A stretch of DNA of 64,000 nt, from contig QVOM02000072.1 in NCBI GenBank assembly GCA_003586115.2, forward strand, positions 1,764,361-1,828,360, read 5' to 3'. Of this stretch, positions 36,465 through 48,279 are shown one piece after another. Both the position numbers and the translations under genes were made by a program. The notes beneath the pieces were generated by a model. That model saw only the letters and a program-made list of their open reading frames with translations. It was not told the origin of the DNA and did no database searches. The DNA comes from Salvator merianae. Lineage: Eukaryota; Chordata; Lepidosauria; Squamata; Teiidae. How positions within the stretch are numbered: position 1 is the first letter of the stretch; each line of letters opens with the position of its first letter.

Positions 36465-36895
36465 ATCAGTTTATTTATTTATTGTTTGCATTTTTATCCT
36501 GCCCCATACCGAAAGGTCTCTGGGTAGGTTGCAACAATAGAAACAAAATATAAAATAGACACATCAAAAACAATAGCAGTGCCTGAAAGAGGGGAGGGGA
36601 AGTTGTTCCTTAGCCAAAGGCCAGGGTAAATAAGTGGGTCTTCACAGATTTCCTGAGCTTATGAAGTGAAGGTGCCTGATGCACCTCAGGAGGGAGAATA
36701 TTCCATAGACTGGGAGCCATCACTGAGAAGGCCCTATCCTGGGTCACCACCCCCTTAACTACTGAAGGTGGTGGTACAAGCAAGAATGCCTCCCCTGCAG
36801 GTGCAGGCAGATTGATATGGAAGAAGGTGTTCCTTTAGATATTTAGGGCCCAAGTCATTTAGGGCCCTATACGTTAAAGTTAGCATTATGCTCTA
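36465..36895 (-). mobile_element. LINE 3' region, minus strand
   Basis: TTTATTTATTTATTGTTTGC then TTATCCTGCCCCATACCG is an inverted LINE tail. The rest (TTCCATAGACTGGGAGCCAT, CTGAGAAGGCCCTATCCTGG) is a 3' region I recognise from sauropsid LINEs, probably L2-type. Confidence 0.55.
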
Positions 36896-37645
36896 AACAG
36901 AACATATATTCAATTCCCTTTCTTCATTCTGTTGCGACTGAAGGTATTCATATCTGGCAAAAGCTGCATTTCCAAGAGCATGATCACACTACAGAAAGAG
37001 TCTGAAAGTTCTCTGTGACTTGGTGCCTATGTTGCATTGAACTTGTCAGAGCAGGAATAATGTTCCACTTCCTAATAAGCATGGGCCACAACCCTCGGCT
37101 TAGTATCATGCTACGAACAGGACTTTCTGCCAGTATCAGCAACCCTGGAAGCTGGAATTAGGGAACGCCTGTTTCCATTCTGGGTTGAATTTGAGGATGC
37201 TATGCATATCCATGATTGTAAGAGATCCAATTACTCTGCTAATATTTCATGAGTTTTAATAGGTTTCAAAATCTAATTATAGTGATATTTCTTCACTGTG
37301 AGTAAAAAACACAGTGTTTATTTGATCACAGGCATGAGCAGTTTGATCAAGGTAGCTGATCTGTACAAGGCTTATGCACCTTTAACAGCAAAAACCCAGA
37401 ATCTTGTGAAATCTGTTTCCTGCTTTGTTCTTTAAAGAGAATTCACTAGCACATAAACAGCTGGCAGGTCTAGAATGACCTAAAAAGGCTTGTGACTTGA
37501 AATTGGGAATAAAACAGTCTGTCCCAAAGAAATATGAAGATCAGGTCTTATCTTTCACTTCAGGAACTGAGAATTATAACGGGAATTGCATCAACTACAT
37601 GACAAATGGAAACTCATTATGTGACTTTTTCTCTTCTCTCTAAAG

Positions 37646-37853
37646 GTGTCACCGTGGTAATTGCCTCAGAAGTACCCATCTCCCTCTCAGTAGAGAAGAA
37701 CAAGCATTTTTGCCTTGAGTGTACCCTTGGTGTTCACAGTCTACCCCTGCAGTACACAGTATGTGCCAGTCAAAATATCACATCAGCACACCAGGAAATG
37801 GGATGCCAGCTTTCTGAACCTCAGCGGAAAATGCCAGATACCGGCATGCTGAG
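37646..37853 (+). CDS. GH31-like membrane protein, coding exon 3 (residues 213-282)
   Basis: The acceptor is CTCTCTAAAG at 37645 and the donor CTGAG|GTAAGA at 37853; the exon enters in phase 1 and leaves in phase 2. It encodes VTVVIASEVPISLSVEKN, comparable to the AAIKVNDSVPFHLGWN stretch of MYORG, then CLECTLG and LQYTVCASQNITSAHQ, comparable to LSYRVCVGSDVTSIHKYM. It therefore covers the end of the N-terminal beta domain before the barrel. A sequon lies at N256 (NIT). Four cysteines (C234, C237, C252, C266) allow disulfides in a luminal domain. Confidence 0.83.
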
Positions 37854-38039
37854 GTAAGAATATTGGAAAGTTTGTTAAAAGCAAAGCTAGTCACATTGGC
37901 ACATAAGAGGGAGAGGGACAATAAAAATCTATATCATGCTAACCAAAATGTTATAGAATAACATTGTCTCCGTAATCTAGGCATCAAAAAACATTGCCTG
38001 CTTAACATGAGCTGCCTGTTTAACAGCAGACAATTTCAG

Positions 38040-38125
38040 CTCTGGGGCCTACTGTAGTCTGCACCAGCTTGTGGACGGCAAGTCCCTGTTCCGGGATATA
38101 ATCTAAAATACGATCCAGTGCAGAA
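38040..38125. repeat. MITE right-end fragment
   Basis: GGGGCCTACTGTAGTCTGCA through GGGATATAATCTAAAATAC to CCAGTGCAGAAAGGACC. The same half-element is at 62560-62652, suggesting a common truncated subfamily. Confidence 0.6.
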
Positions 38126-38382
38126 AGGACCAGAGCTGTCACTTTCGTGCCCACTGCCTCTCTTGGGCGGGATCATGTTGTTTCTCACCTGAAGTTGCCA
38201 GCTCTGGAGGAGACCAGTACTGTTAAACAGTCAATGCTTTTTCCAGACCCTGTGTGTTGGAGGATATGGAATAGTCTGCATGGTTTTGAGTTCTCCAGGG
38301 CTCCTGATCAGGTAGTTCACAAAGCAGTGGGGGCAGATGAGGGGGGAAATGGCTGATATCGAAGCCTCAGACAGAGTTCAGA

Positions 38383-38600
38383 GCTGCATCCACACACGGT
38401 AAAAAAAAAGTGTATCTAAAGCAGCTTAGAAGTGGTAGTGTCTGCATGCTCCAGCCTTAAGGCACATTAAAGGGCAAAAAACGTCCTTCCAAAATTCATT
38501 CTCTGATCTTTAACGTGGATTGGAGGTGGGTTGGGAACACCAGCATCCTCTAAAAAGCCAAAGGCAGATGCAGCCAAAGTATAGTTATAGATGGAATATG
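38383..38600. repeat. MITE, GGCTGCATCCACACA family, copy 2
   Basis: Starts GAGCTGCATCCACACACGGT and shares CCTTAAGGCACATTAA, TTCCAAAATTCATTCTCTG and CTTTAACGTGGATTGGAGGT with 47244-47466. The right terminus is degraded. Confidence 0.6.
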
Positions 38601-39448
38601 GGAGGAGATTGGAGAGGTTATTATGCAGCAGTGGCCCATGGGTAAACACTGTAAGTATGGTAGGAAAAAGACAAGGGTCTTCTTGGAAATTTCACTTTGA
38701 TCTTACAAAACAGTGACCTTTCTGCACTCACCCTTAGGCTGCTTTGCATTGAGTGGTATCCTAGGCTAGGAAGGGGTTCAGGGGCCAACATTTGCACACT
38801 GGTGCAGAATGGGAAAGCCCCACCCCCTCCTAGAATGTTTCATCTTTACTGGACAAAACGAGGGAGTAGGAAAGGATGCCAAAATGGTGCCCTATCCCAC
38901 TCTATCAGTAGACCTCAACAGTGAGGTCTACTAGTGAACTAGTGGCTCTATAGGAGACCATTTTCAGCAGCACTCCATGAAACACTGCCTGAGAACTCCA
39001 AAGGCCAGGGACTTTCATTCCTGGCCTTCAGAGGCTGGACACTGGGTGACTTCAACCACCCTCAACGTAGACTGGGTGAACTCTTATTCAAAGCACAAGA
39101 TAAAATTCCTGGTTATGCTAAATAATTGTTCCTTAGAGCAAATAGTTGTGGAACCAACCAGGGGAGAGCAGATCCTGGACCTGATCCTAAGTAATGCTCG
39201 AGATCTAGTAGAAGATGTCTCTGTGGTAGATTCAATAGGAAACAGTGTCCACAATGCACTAACATTCAACATAAATATAGAAAGCACGTTGCAAATAAAA
39301 TCTAACACAGTGACCTTAAACTTTCACAAAGGAAGCTTCCATAAAATGAGGAAACTGGTATAAAGGAAATTGAAAGAGAAAGTTAAGAATCCAATCACTC
39401 CACAATGAATGGAGATTGTTTATCACCACAATAATGGGGGATCAGTTA

Positions 39449-39665
39449 GAACCCAGTCACACCTAAGTTTTAATCCAGCTTCAGTGCACTTTTGAAAGAA
39501 CACATTAGCAAAGTAACTAATCATTTTCTTCCGCATTATCTAATCCAAAGGTGGATTTTCTGAGTTAGGTAATGCTGAAAGAATACATCTTATTACTTCA
39601 CTGATGTGTTTTCTCAGTCTGAAAATGGACCGAAGCTGGATTAAAACTTAGGTGTGACTGGGCCC
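39449..39665. repeat. MITE, CCCAGTCACACCTAAG family, copy 2, inside CR1
   Basis: Ends ACCCAGTCACACCTAAGTTT and CTTAGGTGTGACTGGGCCCC are inverted repeats continuing to TTTTAATCCAGCTTC / GAAGCTGGATTAAAA. The CR1 reading resumes right after it (WNAYLE region). Confidence 0.85.
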
Positions 39666-40154
39666 CTGGAATGCTTACCTAGAATAAGAAAGGCCACTAC
39701 CAAGTCCAAGATAACACTAGTACTGGAACTGTTTGAAAGCAAGAAAAACTTGGGGAAAGCTTTCCCAAATGAGGAGAACAGGAAGGGACACAAATTCTGG
39801 CAGTATAAATGCAAGGTGGCAATCAGGAATATTAAGAAACATTTTGAGGAGCACCTTGCTAAAAACATAAATGTACATCAGAAGCAGGACTCCAGCCCAG
39901 AATACAGTTGGGCCATTAGATTCCAATGGATGGAAAGGGAAAACTGAAGACAACATAGAGATTGCAGAGAGGGTAAATGGATTCTTTGTCTCTGTTTTCA
40001 TCAAGGGGGCAAATGGCTGTAGCTGAGCCTGTTTTTTCAGGAAGGGAGTCAGAAGAATTAAATTTGATAGAGGTAATCAAGGACAAGATCTTCATGTGTC
40101 TAGATAAACTAAATGTAACAAATCTCTGGGAGCAGATGGCCTTCATCCAAGGGC

Positions 40155-41695
40155 ATGGTCTGAGATCGTAAATTTAATCTGTATCGGAAGAGTACGAGGA
40201 CTGAGTTCATTTTCCAGTCGTTCCCACATTTGCATTTTAAAACAGACTCAATTCGGACTTGCTTGTTCTCACACTGATGTTTCCTGTGCTTGACATGGGG
40301 AAACCGTACCTTTTCTGCCTCCACATCTTGCCAAATTCCCCTCCCTGTGCAGTCAGTGATTGACTCCAGTCCCAATGTTCAAATCTTGACTTCACAGGGT
40401 TGGGTAAGTCAAGCTCTGCCCTCCACATTTTCCTGCTACCATCTCAGATCATGGATTCCCTTGGTGGTGTTACTAGTCATTTGCCGTTTCCTCCTTCTCC
40501 TCCTCCAGCCTGTATCCATCCAAGCAGAACTTTGATTTCTTCTCCTTTGCAATTGCACTTTTGTACAATTGTGCAATTTAAGAGTAGTGTAAAAGTAGGG
40601 AGAGGTCTGTGAAGAGGGGGGAATGTGTGTGGGGGCTCCATTATTGTGATAGTGAAATTACTGGCCAGCAAATGGACTCCATATAGCCTCCTCCCTGAGA
40701 CATCCACAGCAGCATGTGTCCCACTATGTAGCTATGTGGTGCTAATGGGAAAATTGATAGTGAGTGGGTTATTTGTTGGGGCAAGAGGATTTTACCCCCA
40801 AACAGGCACAGTGTTTTGAATTAAAACATTCTCATGGCAGCACAGAGGAGCCATCCAACATGTCCACTCCCCGAAAGCGCTCGAGATCAGGAGCTGTGTT
40901 TAACCTTGCCTTACTTTAATGTTGCTGATGTGCTGTCACATTTTTGTGCAAAAGTGAAGGAAAGGTCCCCAGACTGTGGGAGAAGGGGGAGCAACCAGGA
41001 GGAAGGAATGCATTTTGGAACTGCCTTGTCCATCCCAGCCCACTGTTTTCTCCAGCTGGCCAGCTGGCCTCCCTCCCTAGCATGCAGCCTGTAGCAAACC
41101 ATGTCACTGCCTGAAGTTTGCTGTAACGCTTTGGCAGTTTTGCGCAAAAGTCTGTAAACCTAGAAAGAGCTCTACTTCTTGGTTTAATTAGCAGACAGAA
41201 GTGAAGCAAGCCTTTAATTTCTTCCTTGCAGTGCTTAATGGGGGATAAAGGAGGAGGAAGGACTGCAGATTGGCAAAGGAAAATCGAGAATGGCTTTCTT
41301 TTCTCCTGGCAGCAGTGGAAGGGAGGATAAAGGAGGCAGAAGGAAGTAATGGGCTCCCTGCCCACCCACCCCTGTTGGTCGTGGTGTCTGCCCTCCTGAG
41401 TACAACGCCCACAACAAAGTCCATCATTGGACAGTAGGAAATGGGGAGCCCTCCCACTGCACCCCCCCAAAAAAGTATAGTTCCTCCCAAATAGTCTCCT
41501 TATGTATTCTCACATCACAAAGTAAAACGGGCTAGCGATCTGGAACAGCTTGAGAACTCATTAAATCTGAATGCAAAGTAGTCTGGATCTTGGCAATTTA
41601 GTCCAGAAAAACTACGGAAAGGCAAATTCATGTCGGGCCCGCAGGAACTGACGATGGCCTGTAAACTGATTAAATGTCGTGTTGGAACACACCCC
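40155..41695 (+). repeat. Family X TIR element, full-length copy inside CR1
   Basis: Starts GGGCATGGTCTGAGATCGTA (AATTTAATCTGTAT follows) and ends TAAATGTCGTGTTGGAACAC. Removing it restores CR1 CTTCATCCAAGAATTC; CCAAG is present on both sides. It is about 1.5 kb, with no recognisable transposase. Other copies: 20749, 33695, 51037 and 60290-62545. Confidence 0.75.
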
Positions 41696-43163
41696 AAGAA
41701 TTCTTAAATAACTTGAATGTGAAATTGCTGAATTTTTAGCAAAATATGCAATCTTTGCCTAAGATCAGGCTCTGTGCCTGAAGACTGGAAAGTAGTACAT
41801 GTTACACCAATCTTCAAATAGGATCCAGGGTGACCCAGGAAATTTCAGACCACTCAGCTTAACTTTGGCATTGCTCAAGGACAATCAGCATGGCTTCTGC
41901 AAGGGCAAATCATGTCTTAACTAACTTGCTAGAATTCTTTGGGAGTCTCAGTAAGCATGTAGATAAAAGAGATCCAGTTGACATTGTCTGTCTGGACTTT
42001 CAGAAGAACAGGAATCAGACAGTAGTAATAAATTGACAATTCTTCACAGGGGGTCCTCCAAGGTTCAGTATTGGGACCTATGCATAAATGACCTAGAATT
42101 ATGGGTAAGCAGTGAGATAGCAAAGTATTCCAAGGCCATCAAATTATTCAGGGTAGTGAAAGTTGAAAGAGATTGTGAAGCCCTCCAGAAGGACTTCTTG
42201 TCATTGGGCAAGTGGGCAACCAAGTAGCAAGCGAACTTCAATTTTAGTGCAAAGTGATGCACACTGAGGCAACAAAAGCCAATAACATCTATAATTTCAT
42301 GAGTTCTGAGCTTTCTGCTGGTCAGGGAGGGGAGCTTGGGGTTCTGGTGGACAGCTCAATGAAATTGTCAGCCCAGGGCACAGCAGAAGTGAAAAAAGAA
42401 ATTCAGTGCTAGGAATAATTAGGAAGGGGATAGAAAATAAATCTGCAGGCATCATTGTGCTTCTTTATCAATCTATGGTGAAGCCACATTTGGAATATTT
42501 TGTACAACTCTGGTGACCATACCTTAGAAAGGATATAGTGGACCTGGAAAAAGTGCAAAAAAGGGCAACCAGAATGATCAGGGAGTTAGAACACTATCCC
42601 TGTGAGATCAGGCTGCAACGTCTAGGACTATTCAGCCTTGAAAGATGGCTAAGGGGTGACCTGATTGAAATATATAAAATCATGCATGATGTGGAAAAGG
42701 TGGATTGAGAAAAAATATGTTCTGTGTTGTACAGCACTAGAATCAGTGGCCACTCAATGAAGCTCTTGGGCAGAAAAGTTAGGACTGATAAAGGAAAGTA
42801 TTTTTTCATACACCAGGTAATTGATCTATGGAATTTACTGTCTGAAGTAGTGGTGACATCAACCAGCTTGGATAGCTTTAAGAAAGGATAAGACAAATTC
42901 ATGGAGGACAGGTGTTGGGTTGGAGAGACAGGCAGGATGCCTCTAAAGGCCACTGTAGGGAGTCTTCAGCAGGTGAGGGCTTCATCTTCATCTTTATCTT
43001 CTGCTTGAGAATGTCCAGAAGCAAGCGGGGGGCTACTATGTGAGACAAGATTCTGGACTAGATGACCTGATCCATCAGGGGTTCTCTTATGTTCTTATGT
43101 TATCTTTTATGTTCTAGCTGTTAAAATCAAGTAACCCTCCTCTCTTTAATTATACCAATGCAG

Positions 43164-43314
43164 ATGGCCTGTCTGGCGTTATGATGGGGCAGCAGATTCT
43201 GCTGCCAAAATGGAACGAGGACTGAGATCTTTCTTCAATAGACTGCAAAGGCATCATCTCAGGGAGGGGCTGATCACTCTTAACGAACCTTCCACAATGA
43301 TACTTGCCAATACG
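43164..43314 (+). CDS. GH31-like membrane protein, coding exon 4 (residues 282-332)
   Basis: A TTATACCAATGCAG acceptor and an ACG|GTACGT donor bound this exon (enters phase 2, leaves phase 0). WPVWRYDG at 283-290 corresponds to the DPIWSTWALYG entry strand of the MYORG barrel, and LRSFFNRLQRHHLREGLITL to the helix and strand before MYORG's EIDDMY motif. Where MYORG and active GH31 enzymes carry acidic sugar-contacting residues (IDD), this exon reads TLNEPST, so that motif is not kept. The exon starts about 50 bp after the 3' end of a CR1 LINE. Confidence 0.8.
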
Positions 43315-44364
43315 GTACGTGAATGAAGAAAGCCAATATCGTAACTAGTGTATCAGAATAGGTAGCCATGTAAGCAACCTGGATGACCCTGTATTAGTAT
43401 TTCCTTCTCAGCCTAGCCAAGAAGGAAGGGAAATAATGTTCACAATTGTGAACTCTTTGGAAATATGGTGGGATATAAATGCTAGATGTAAATAAATATG
43501 CAAATGTTCTCCAAACTGCTCTAGAATGCAGGAGCTTGGGTAGTTCTGCAGATCAGTTAATAGAAATAAGTTTCATGCATGCAAACTTCAAATGGCATTT
43601 ATTCATACAAATATATTAGGCTTGTGATGCATGCAGGATTTTTTAATATAACTTTTATCTACGTACATTGGTGTTGAATCTGATTTGTTGTTTATACTGT
43701 ATTGTATGCTATATATTGATACACTATACATTGCTGAACAGACCAGGTGCCCAAACTTCATATTGATAAAATGACTATCCCAGTAGCAGGTTTCTATGAC
43801 AATAGTTTATGGGATTCTTGGTGCTTAGCACAGGTCAGGACCTCAAACTTTATCTCCCATATCCCAAAACAAAACTTGATCAAAATCCCATGGAATTCTT
43901 AAGCTAATTTAATAAAAACTCAAGCAGTACAAGTTCCAAGTCATTCCTGAGAGTTTTGTTCTCATTATTCCAAACCCTATGCAACATGATGTTTTGTCTC
44001 CTGACACGACTTCATGCGTTTTTGCTTTCTGTACTTCCAAAGAGAATCCTCAGCAAGTGGCTGCACTCACTTGGATCATCAGGAAATCCCAGGCCTCTAG
44101 GTTTGCCAAGGAAGCCAAAATACATCCCAATGCAAGGCCAATCACTTTCACACTGCTGCCAAGAAAAGTTGTCCCCAGAAGCTAAGTTCAACTCAAGGAC
44201 ATCTTTAGACAAACCTCATAGAATTCATCTTCTGGAGTATCTATTTACTACTTAGCAGCATATCTTTTGCTATTTTATCTTTATGCCCCAAGTAATATTG
44301 CCCATAGACCTACCTATAAGAGAAATTACTGTCTAATCATGTACTCTATTTTCACTTTTTGCAG

Positions 44365-44568
44365 CACCACAACTATTTACCTGCACAGAGGGGAAAAAGG
44401 CCACATGCTCTAAGACTTGCCACAGACTACTCATTTATAAGTTCTCTAAAACTTTCCATAACTTTGTCCCCTTATGCAAGCATCAACTCCCGCCTTTTTC
44501 AATTATCCCTGCAAGAAGGCAAAGAAGAGTTTTGGCTGAGCCGGCACTCTGAAACTGGTGACTACTCG
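44365..44568 (+). CDS. GH31-like membrane protein, coding exon 5 (residues 333-400)
   Basis: The acceptor is TTCACTTTTTGCAG and the chosen donor is TCG|GTACAC at 44568 (phase 0 to phase 0). Another GT 11 nt upstream (ACTG|GTGACT) looks reasonable but would leave phase 1 and shift the next exon. The exon encodes SSLKLSITLSPYASINSRLF, which lines up with MYORG's FRVTLWVHPFVNYNSSRF, then EEFWLSRHSETG, which lines up with RELFVREPTG. The barrel strand and following loop are thus kept, but the tryptophan and histidine of the WVHP motif are replaced (ITLSP). Joining to exon 6 gives TGDYSVPLLTRWKG, matching TGRLPALVRWWNG. Confidence 0.78.
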
Positions 44569-46842
44569 GTACACGTCCCTAATATCGTCTCTTTCACTTG
44601 ACCAATTGCATCTAGAGGTTCCTGGTGTGGAAGGAACCAGTAGGTATAAGGATTGCTTGCTTGCTCAACGTAGTAGCAGAAACTAAGGTGCAATCTATGT
44701 GCTGTGTAGGAGAAACATAATGTGGATCACCTAGTGTAATGTTTTCTTCTGAAACCAGCTCTGACCATCTCGACTGGCGCCTTTTTTACATAGGGCATTG
44801 GGTCCAGTTTGGGGGTGCCTTCGAGGAGGAGCACCCATGTGCCTTTGCCTGGATGCACCCCAAAACTACTTCATTTGAGGCAAACATTGTCTCAAAGGCG
44901 GTGCTAGTCTCTGGATTTCGAATGTTCCTCCTCTCCTGCAGATGCATGTGGAAATCTGTGTGTTCAGGGTAGTGAAATTACATTTGCTCCCCTGCCATCC
45001 CTGGATAGAAAATATCTGCCCAGAGGCAGACTAGGGCAAGGTAGCATGATGCTCCCTTCATGGCTTTAGGGAGGTTTCCTCCCTTTCCTTGACAGGTGGT
45101 GAGAATGTAGTACAAATCATGCTCCTTCACCTTTAAACCTCCTTTCAGCTTATTTTTCTTTAGCTGGCTGAAAAACAAGGGGGAAGTTGAAAAGAAGAGA
45201 GCAGACTACATTTCTGCTCTTCTCTTTTCCCCCCTTCCAACCTTTCTCAGGAGAAAGCAAATATATAAAAAATTGAGCCACCTGGAGGAGGTGCTTTGGG
45301 ATTCTCATAACTGAGGACATAATTGAATGCTGTTCTTGTGTAGCAGCTCCCTGGAATAATGAAAGATTTGATGGATCTAAACCTTATTCCTTTTGCTGTG
45401 GAACTGATCCAAATCCCTCTCTCAGTTGTGATTAGCTTCTGAAGGAAGATTGCTAGCTTATTACAACCAAAGAGGGGAAAATACATAGTAAGAAACACAT
45501 CTTTTCTCCATGCTACAGTTCCACAGGGAGGGAGAAGGATGAGGCTGGCTTTAGAAGAAGACTAGGCCAGGAAAACCAACTAAGGATTTCTCATGTAATC
45601 TTCAGTAAGACCTCATAATTAACAACCAAGCTGTGCTTATATAATTTTCTTGGTTGTATAGCCCCAGGCCTATAAATAATTCTGAGAAAATATAACTGTA
45701 TTTCTAAGAACCTCTCTTAAAAAAATCTTTCATATGAGACCATATATTGTTAGATAATGTAATATACTAGGTTATTGTTTGATAATTTAAATCTATTGGG
45801 CAATGAAACTGCTACAGTCCTTATGGTACACATTAAAAGAGAGAAGTATCTATGCTGTGAAAGTGCACATTGGTTATAAAATATTTGCTATTGTTTTCAT
45901 TGGGCAGAATTTGAGACAAGGAGTATTCAGTGAGAAATGCTGAAATGAAAGCCTGAGAAATTGTCCCGAAGAGGCCCTGTCCAGACTGGGGAAATATAGT
46001 GCCATTTTGACTACACTATGGTGGGATTGCCACACATATCTGTGACAACCCCACCATAGCTCTGCTTTATCCCCCCTAAAACACACAATAGCCTATTGTG
46101 AGAAAATCCAAAGTTGCTGGCAGGTTTTCCCAATCTAGTACTATTACTGACCTTCTAGCCTGAGCTGCCATCTTCACTCTGGCCACTGTGCATGTGTGGG
46201 GATTGAAAAGGCATCTGCACGTGCATAGTGGTAGCAATGTGCAGATCCAGGTATTTTCCGCTGGTGAAATACCTGGATGTGTGCATCACTAAAATGTGCA
46301 CAGACAGCATGAGTCCCTTCGATGTCTATTCAGCAGGTGATAGTGCTGGAGGTACTTTTCTCCAGAATATCGCTTGCTGCTGCAATATTTGGCCATGAAC
46401 TGAACCCAGCCTAAATTGTCAATTGGCAGGCAGAGGAGTTGCTTTCTAGTCTGTTGACTCTGTGAACCAGTTACCAGACTGTTTCTATGGAATCTATCTG
46501 CCAGTCTTCTTCTATATAATAAGGTGATATAAATAATCTTGATGATGATGATATAGGAAATTTATAACAATATCGTACAAAACTTTATGAATATATCAAT
46601 AAACAAAGAAATATACAATGCACAGGAATATGGCACATGACAATATACAGTAATTCTTAAGTGCAGTTCATAGTTTGATTCTTAGCATTTCAGTAAGGAA
46701 ATCAGGATAGGATATGGCAATTTCTGCAGTAACATCCTGGGTCTACTATTGCAAAATTTAACTTTTCGTGCAAAATCGCAACACATGCTCAAATAACTTG
46801 TAGATATTACCCTCCACCAAATAATGCCAAATTATCAAATAA

Positions 46843-47040
46843 CAGATTAGCAAGGGAGCCTAGCAGCACCTGAGAGATTAACAAAGAGAAAAAAGTTGGT
46901 AGCATGAGCTTTTGTAGTCTAAGAAGTAGGCTTAGTCTATGAAAGCTCATGCTACCAACTTGTTTCTCTTTGTTAATCTCTAAGGTGCTGCTAGACCCCT
47001 TTGCTGTACTGATCCACACTAACACAGCTACTTCTTTAAC
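46843..47040. repeat. Foldback element, ~200 bp, copy 1
   Basis: Arms CAAAGAGAAAAAAGTTGGTA + GCATGAGCTTT and their inverted copy AAAGCTCATGCTACCAACTT + GTTTCTCTTTG pair around a centre at about 46925 (AAGTAGGCTTAGTCTATG). Outer ends GGGAGCCTAGCAGCACCT and GGTGCTGCTAGACCCC pair too. A second copy at 55555-56213 has been split by a MITE. Confidence 0.85.
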
Positions 47041-47086
47041 AGCAGATTGATATTCACTATTTTATCAACTGGTTTAAAGCCAAGCT

Positions 47087-47212
47087 GGCCAAACTACAGC
47101 CCAATAGAGATCACTGAACTACAACTCTCATCTCCAACACATCTGGTCAATGGCAAGGACTGATGGGAGTTGTAGTCAATCAACATCTGAAGGGCTGTAG
47201 CCTGGCCACTTC
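47087..47212. repeat. Foldback element with ACTACAACTC(C/T)CATC core
   Basis: GGCCAAACTACAGCCC pairs with GGGCTGTAGCCTGGCC and ACTACAACTCTCATC with GATGGGAGTTGTAGT. It is a common type of short hAT-related repeat in reptiles. Confidence 0.7.
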
Positions 47213-47243
47213 TAGGTTAAAACCTGAGGAAGGAATCTAAGGC

Positions 47244-47466
47244 TGCATCCATATACAGTTAAAAAAGTAACTCAAAACCAGCTAGAGGTCATAGCATCCA
47301 TATGCTAGTGCCTTAATGCTCTTAATGCCTAAAGGCCTGAAGATTTACTTCCAAAATGTATTCTCTGGACTTTAATGTGGATTAGAAGTAAGATGAAAAC
47401 ACTCATGTCTGCATGCTACTACCTCTAAGCTGCTTTTGAGCTGCTTTTTGAAATTTGTGTGGATGT
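47244..47466. repeat. MITE, GGCTGCATCCACACA family, copy 3
   Basis: Ends GGCTGCATCCATATACAGTT and the complement of AAATTTGTGTGGATGTAC. Both AAAAAAG and GCTTTTTGAAAT borders are kept. Confidence 0.7.
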
Positions 47467-47509
47467 ACAATTTATTCCTAGTATGTTAAATTAATCCTTA
47501 GTTTAGGTT

Positions 47510-47715
47510 AGTGATCTCCAGCCTTGTTTCACTTGTGTACTCCTTGGCAACCTATTTTCATAAATTGTACCCTTCATAATAGTTGTTGTTACTTCACATT
47601 TATATGTTGTAACTGTAAGTGCCTTCTCCCACCATTATTCAATTTTTTCATGTATTCCTAAATGTCCTGGTCCATACCCCTGGGGGTACCCGTACCCCAG
47701 GTTGGGAATCACTGG
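47510..47715. repeat. hAT-like MITE
   Basis: TAGTGATCTCCAGCCTTG at the left and CAGGTTGGGAATCACTGG at the right form imperfect inverted ends of the CAGTGGTTCTCAACCT type known from hAT elements. It lies 65 bp before exon 6. Confidence 0.6.
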
Positions 47716-47780
47716 TTTAGGTGAAAGAAGTCAACTTTATGGTTCTGATATTTTCGCCTGATGACCCTTTCCTATTCCAG

Positions 47781-48049
47781 GTACCACTGCTCACCAGATG
47801 GAAAGGGCAATTTTCTGTTCAGCTAAATGTCACTAACAGGGCTGCAGTGCTCTGGTTCATGGATCAAGTGAACCTCCTGAAGCAGCAACTGGGAGCTGAA
47901 TATGTGGCCTTTGAAGGTGGTGAAGGAAACTTGTTTATGGAGCAAGCCATCCCACCTCCTGCGGATCTCCAAGGGAATAAGTACCTTCACATTTTAGCCT
48001 TGATGGCAACTACCCTGGGAAATTCATCAATACTTAGTGCTGGCACAAG
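47781..48049 (+). CDS. GH31-like membrane protein, coding exon 6 (residues 401-490), nucleophile region
   Basis: The acceptor is CCTTTCCTATTCCAG and the donor ACAAG|GTTTGT (phase 0 to 2). VPLLTRWKGQFSVQLNVT at 401-418 parallels LPALVRWWNGIGAVLDFT of MYORG, and AVLWFMDQV the helix ARDWFQGHL. The strand that carries the GH31 nucleophile in MYORG (KFDAGE) reads AFEGGEG at 443-449, so the aspartate position holds E445. The next residues (NLFMEQA) replace VSYLPRD. The exon ends with LALMATTLGNSSILSAGT, like ALPFFSLAEVRVGYQ. Sequons are N416 (NVT) and N481 (NSS). The frame is fully open, so the change is not a sign of decay. Confidence 0.85.
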
Positions 48050-48100
48050 GTTTGTCTCAGGAAAAATCTTTAAACTATGTATATTTTTAAGAGAGACTAT

Positions 48101-48279
48101 GAGCCCAGTCACACCTAAATTTTAAACCAACTTCAGTCCACTTTCAGACTGAGAGAACAAATCAGTGTCCACCTTTGGGTTAGATAATGGAAAGAAAACG
48201 ATTAGTCTCTTTGCTGATGTGTTCTTTCAATCCAAAAGTGGCCTGAAACTGGATTAAAACTTAGGTGTGACTGGACCCT
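48101..48279. repeat. MITE, CCCAGTCACACCTAAG family, copy 3
   Basis: GAGCCCAGTCACACCTAAAT and CTTAGGTGTGACTGGACCC are the inverted ends. The copy starts about 50 bp after the exon 6 donor. Confidence 0.8.

Larger units (their letters stand above)
38940..43113 (+). mobile_element. CR1 LINE, endonuclease to 3' end, split by two DNA elements
   Basis: Translated landmarks in order: TLNVDWVNSYSKHKIKF (39057), IVVEPTRGEQILDLILSNAR (39142), RKATTKSKITLVLELFESKK (39687), AIRNIKKHFEEHLAKNINVH (39822), RT region QGSVLGPMHK-like (42060), CSALYNS/HLEYFVQLW region (42480), [20 protein letters not shown] (42555) and the 3' UTR ending TTATGTTCTTATG. The element is broken by stops and by insertions at 39449-39665 and 40155-41695. 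It fills most of the intron between exons 3 and 4 and ends about 50 bp before exon 4. Confidence 0.85.
34841..43163 (+). other. Introns 2 and 3 of the GH31-like gene
   Basis: Intron 2 (34841-37645) holds two MITEs and a LINE end; 34841-35367 and 36896-37645 are otherwise featureless. Intron 3 (37854-43163) is nearly all transposon: MITE pieces to 38960, then the split CR1. The 38700-38940 part begins GACCTTTCTGCACTCACC, another GGCCTTTCTGCACT-type terminus. Confidence 0.6.
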
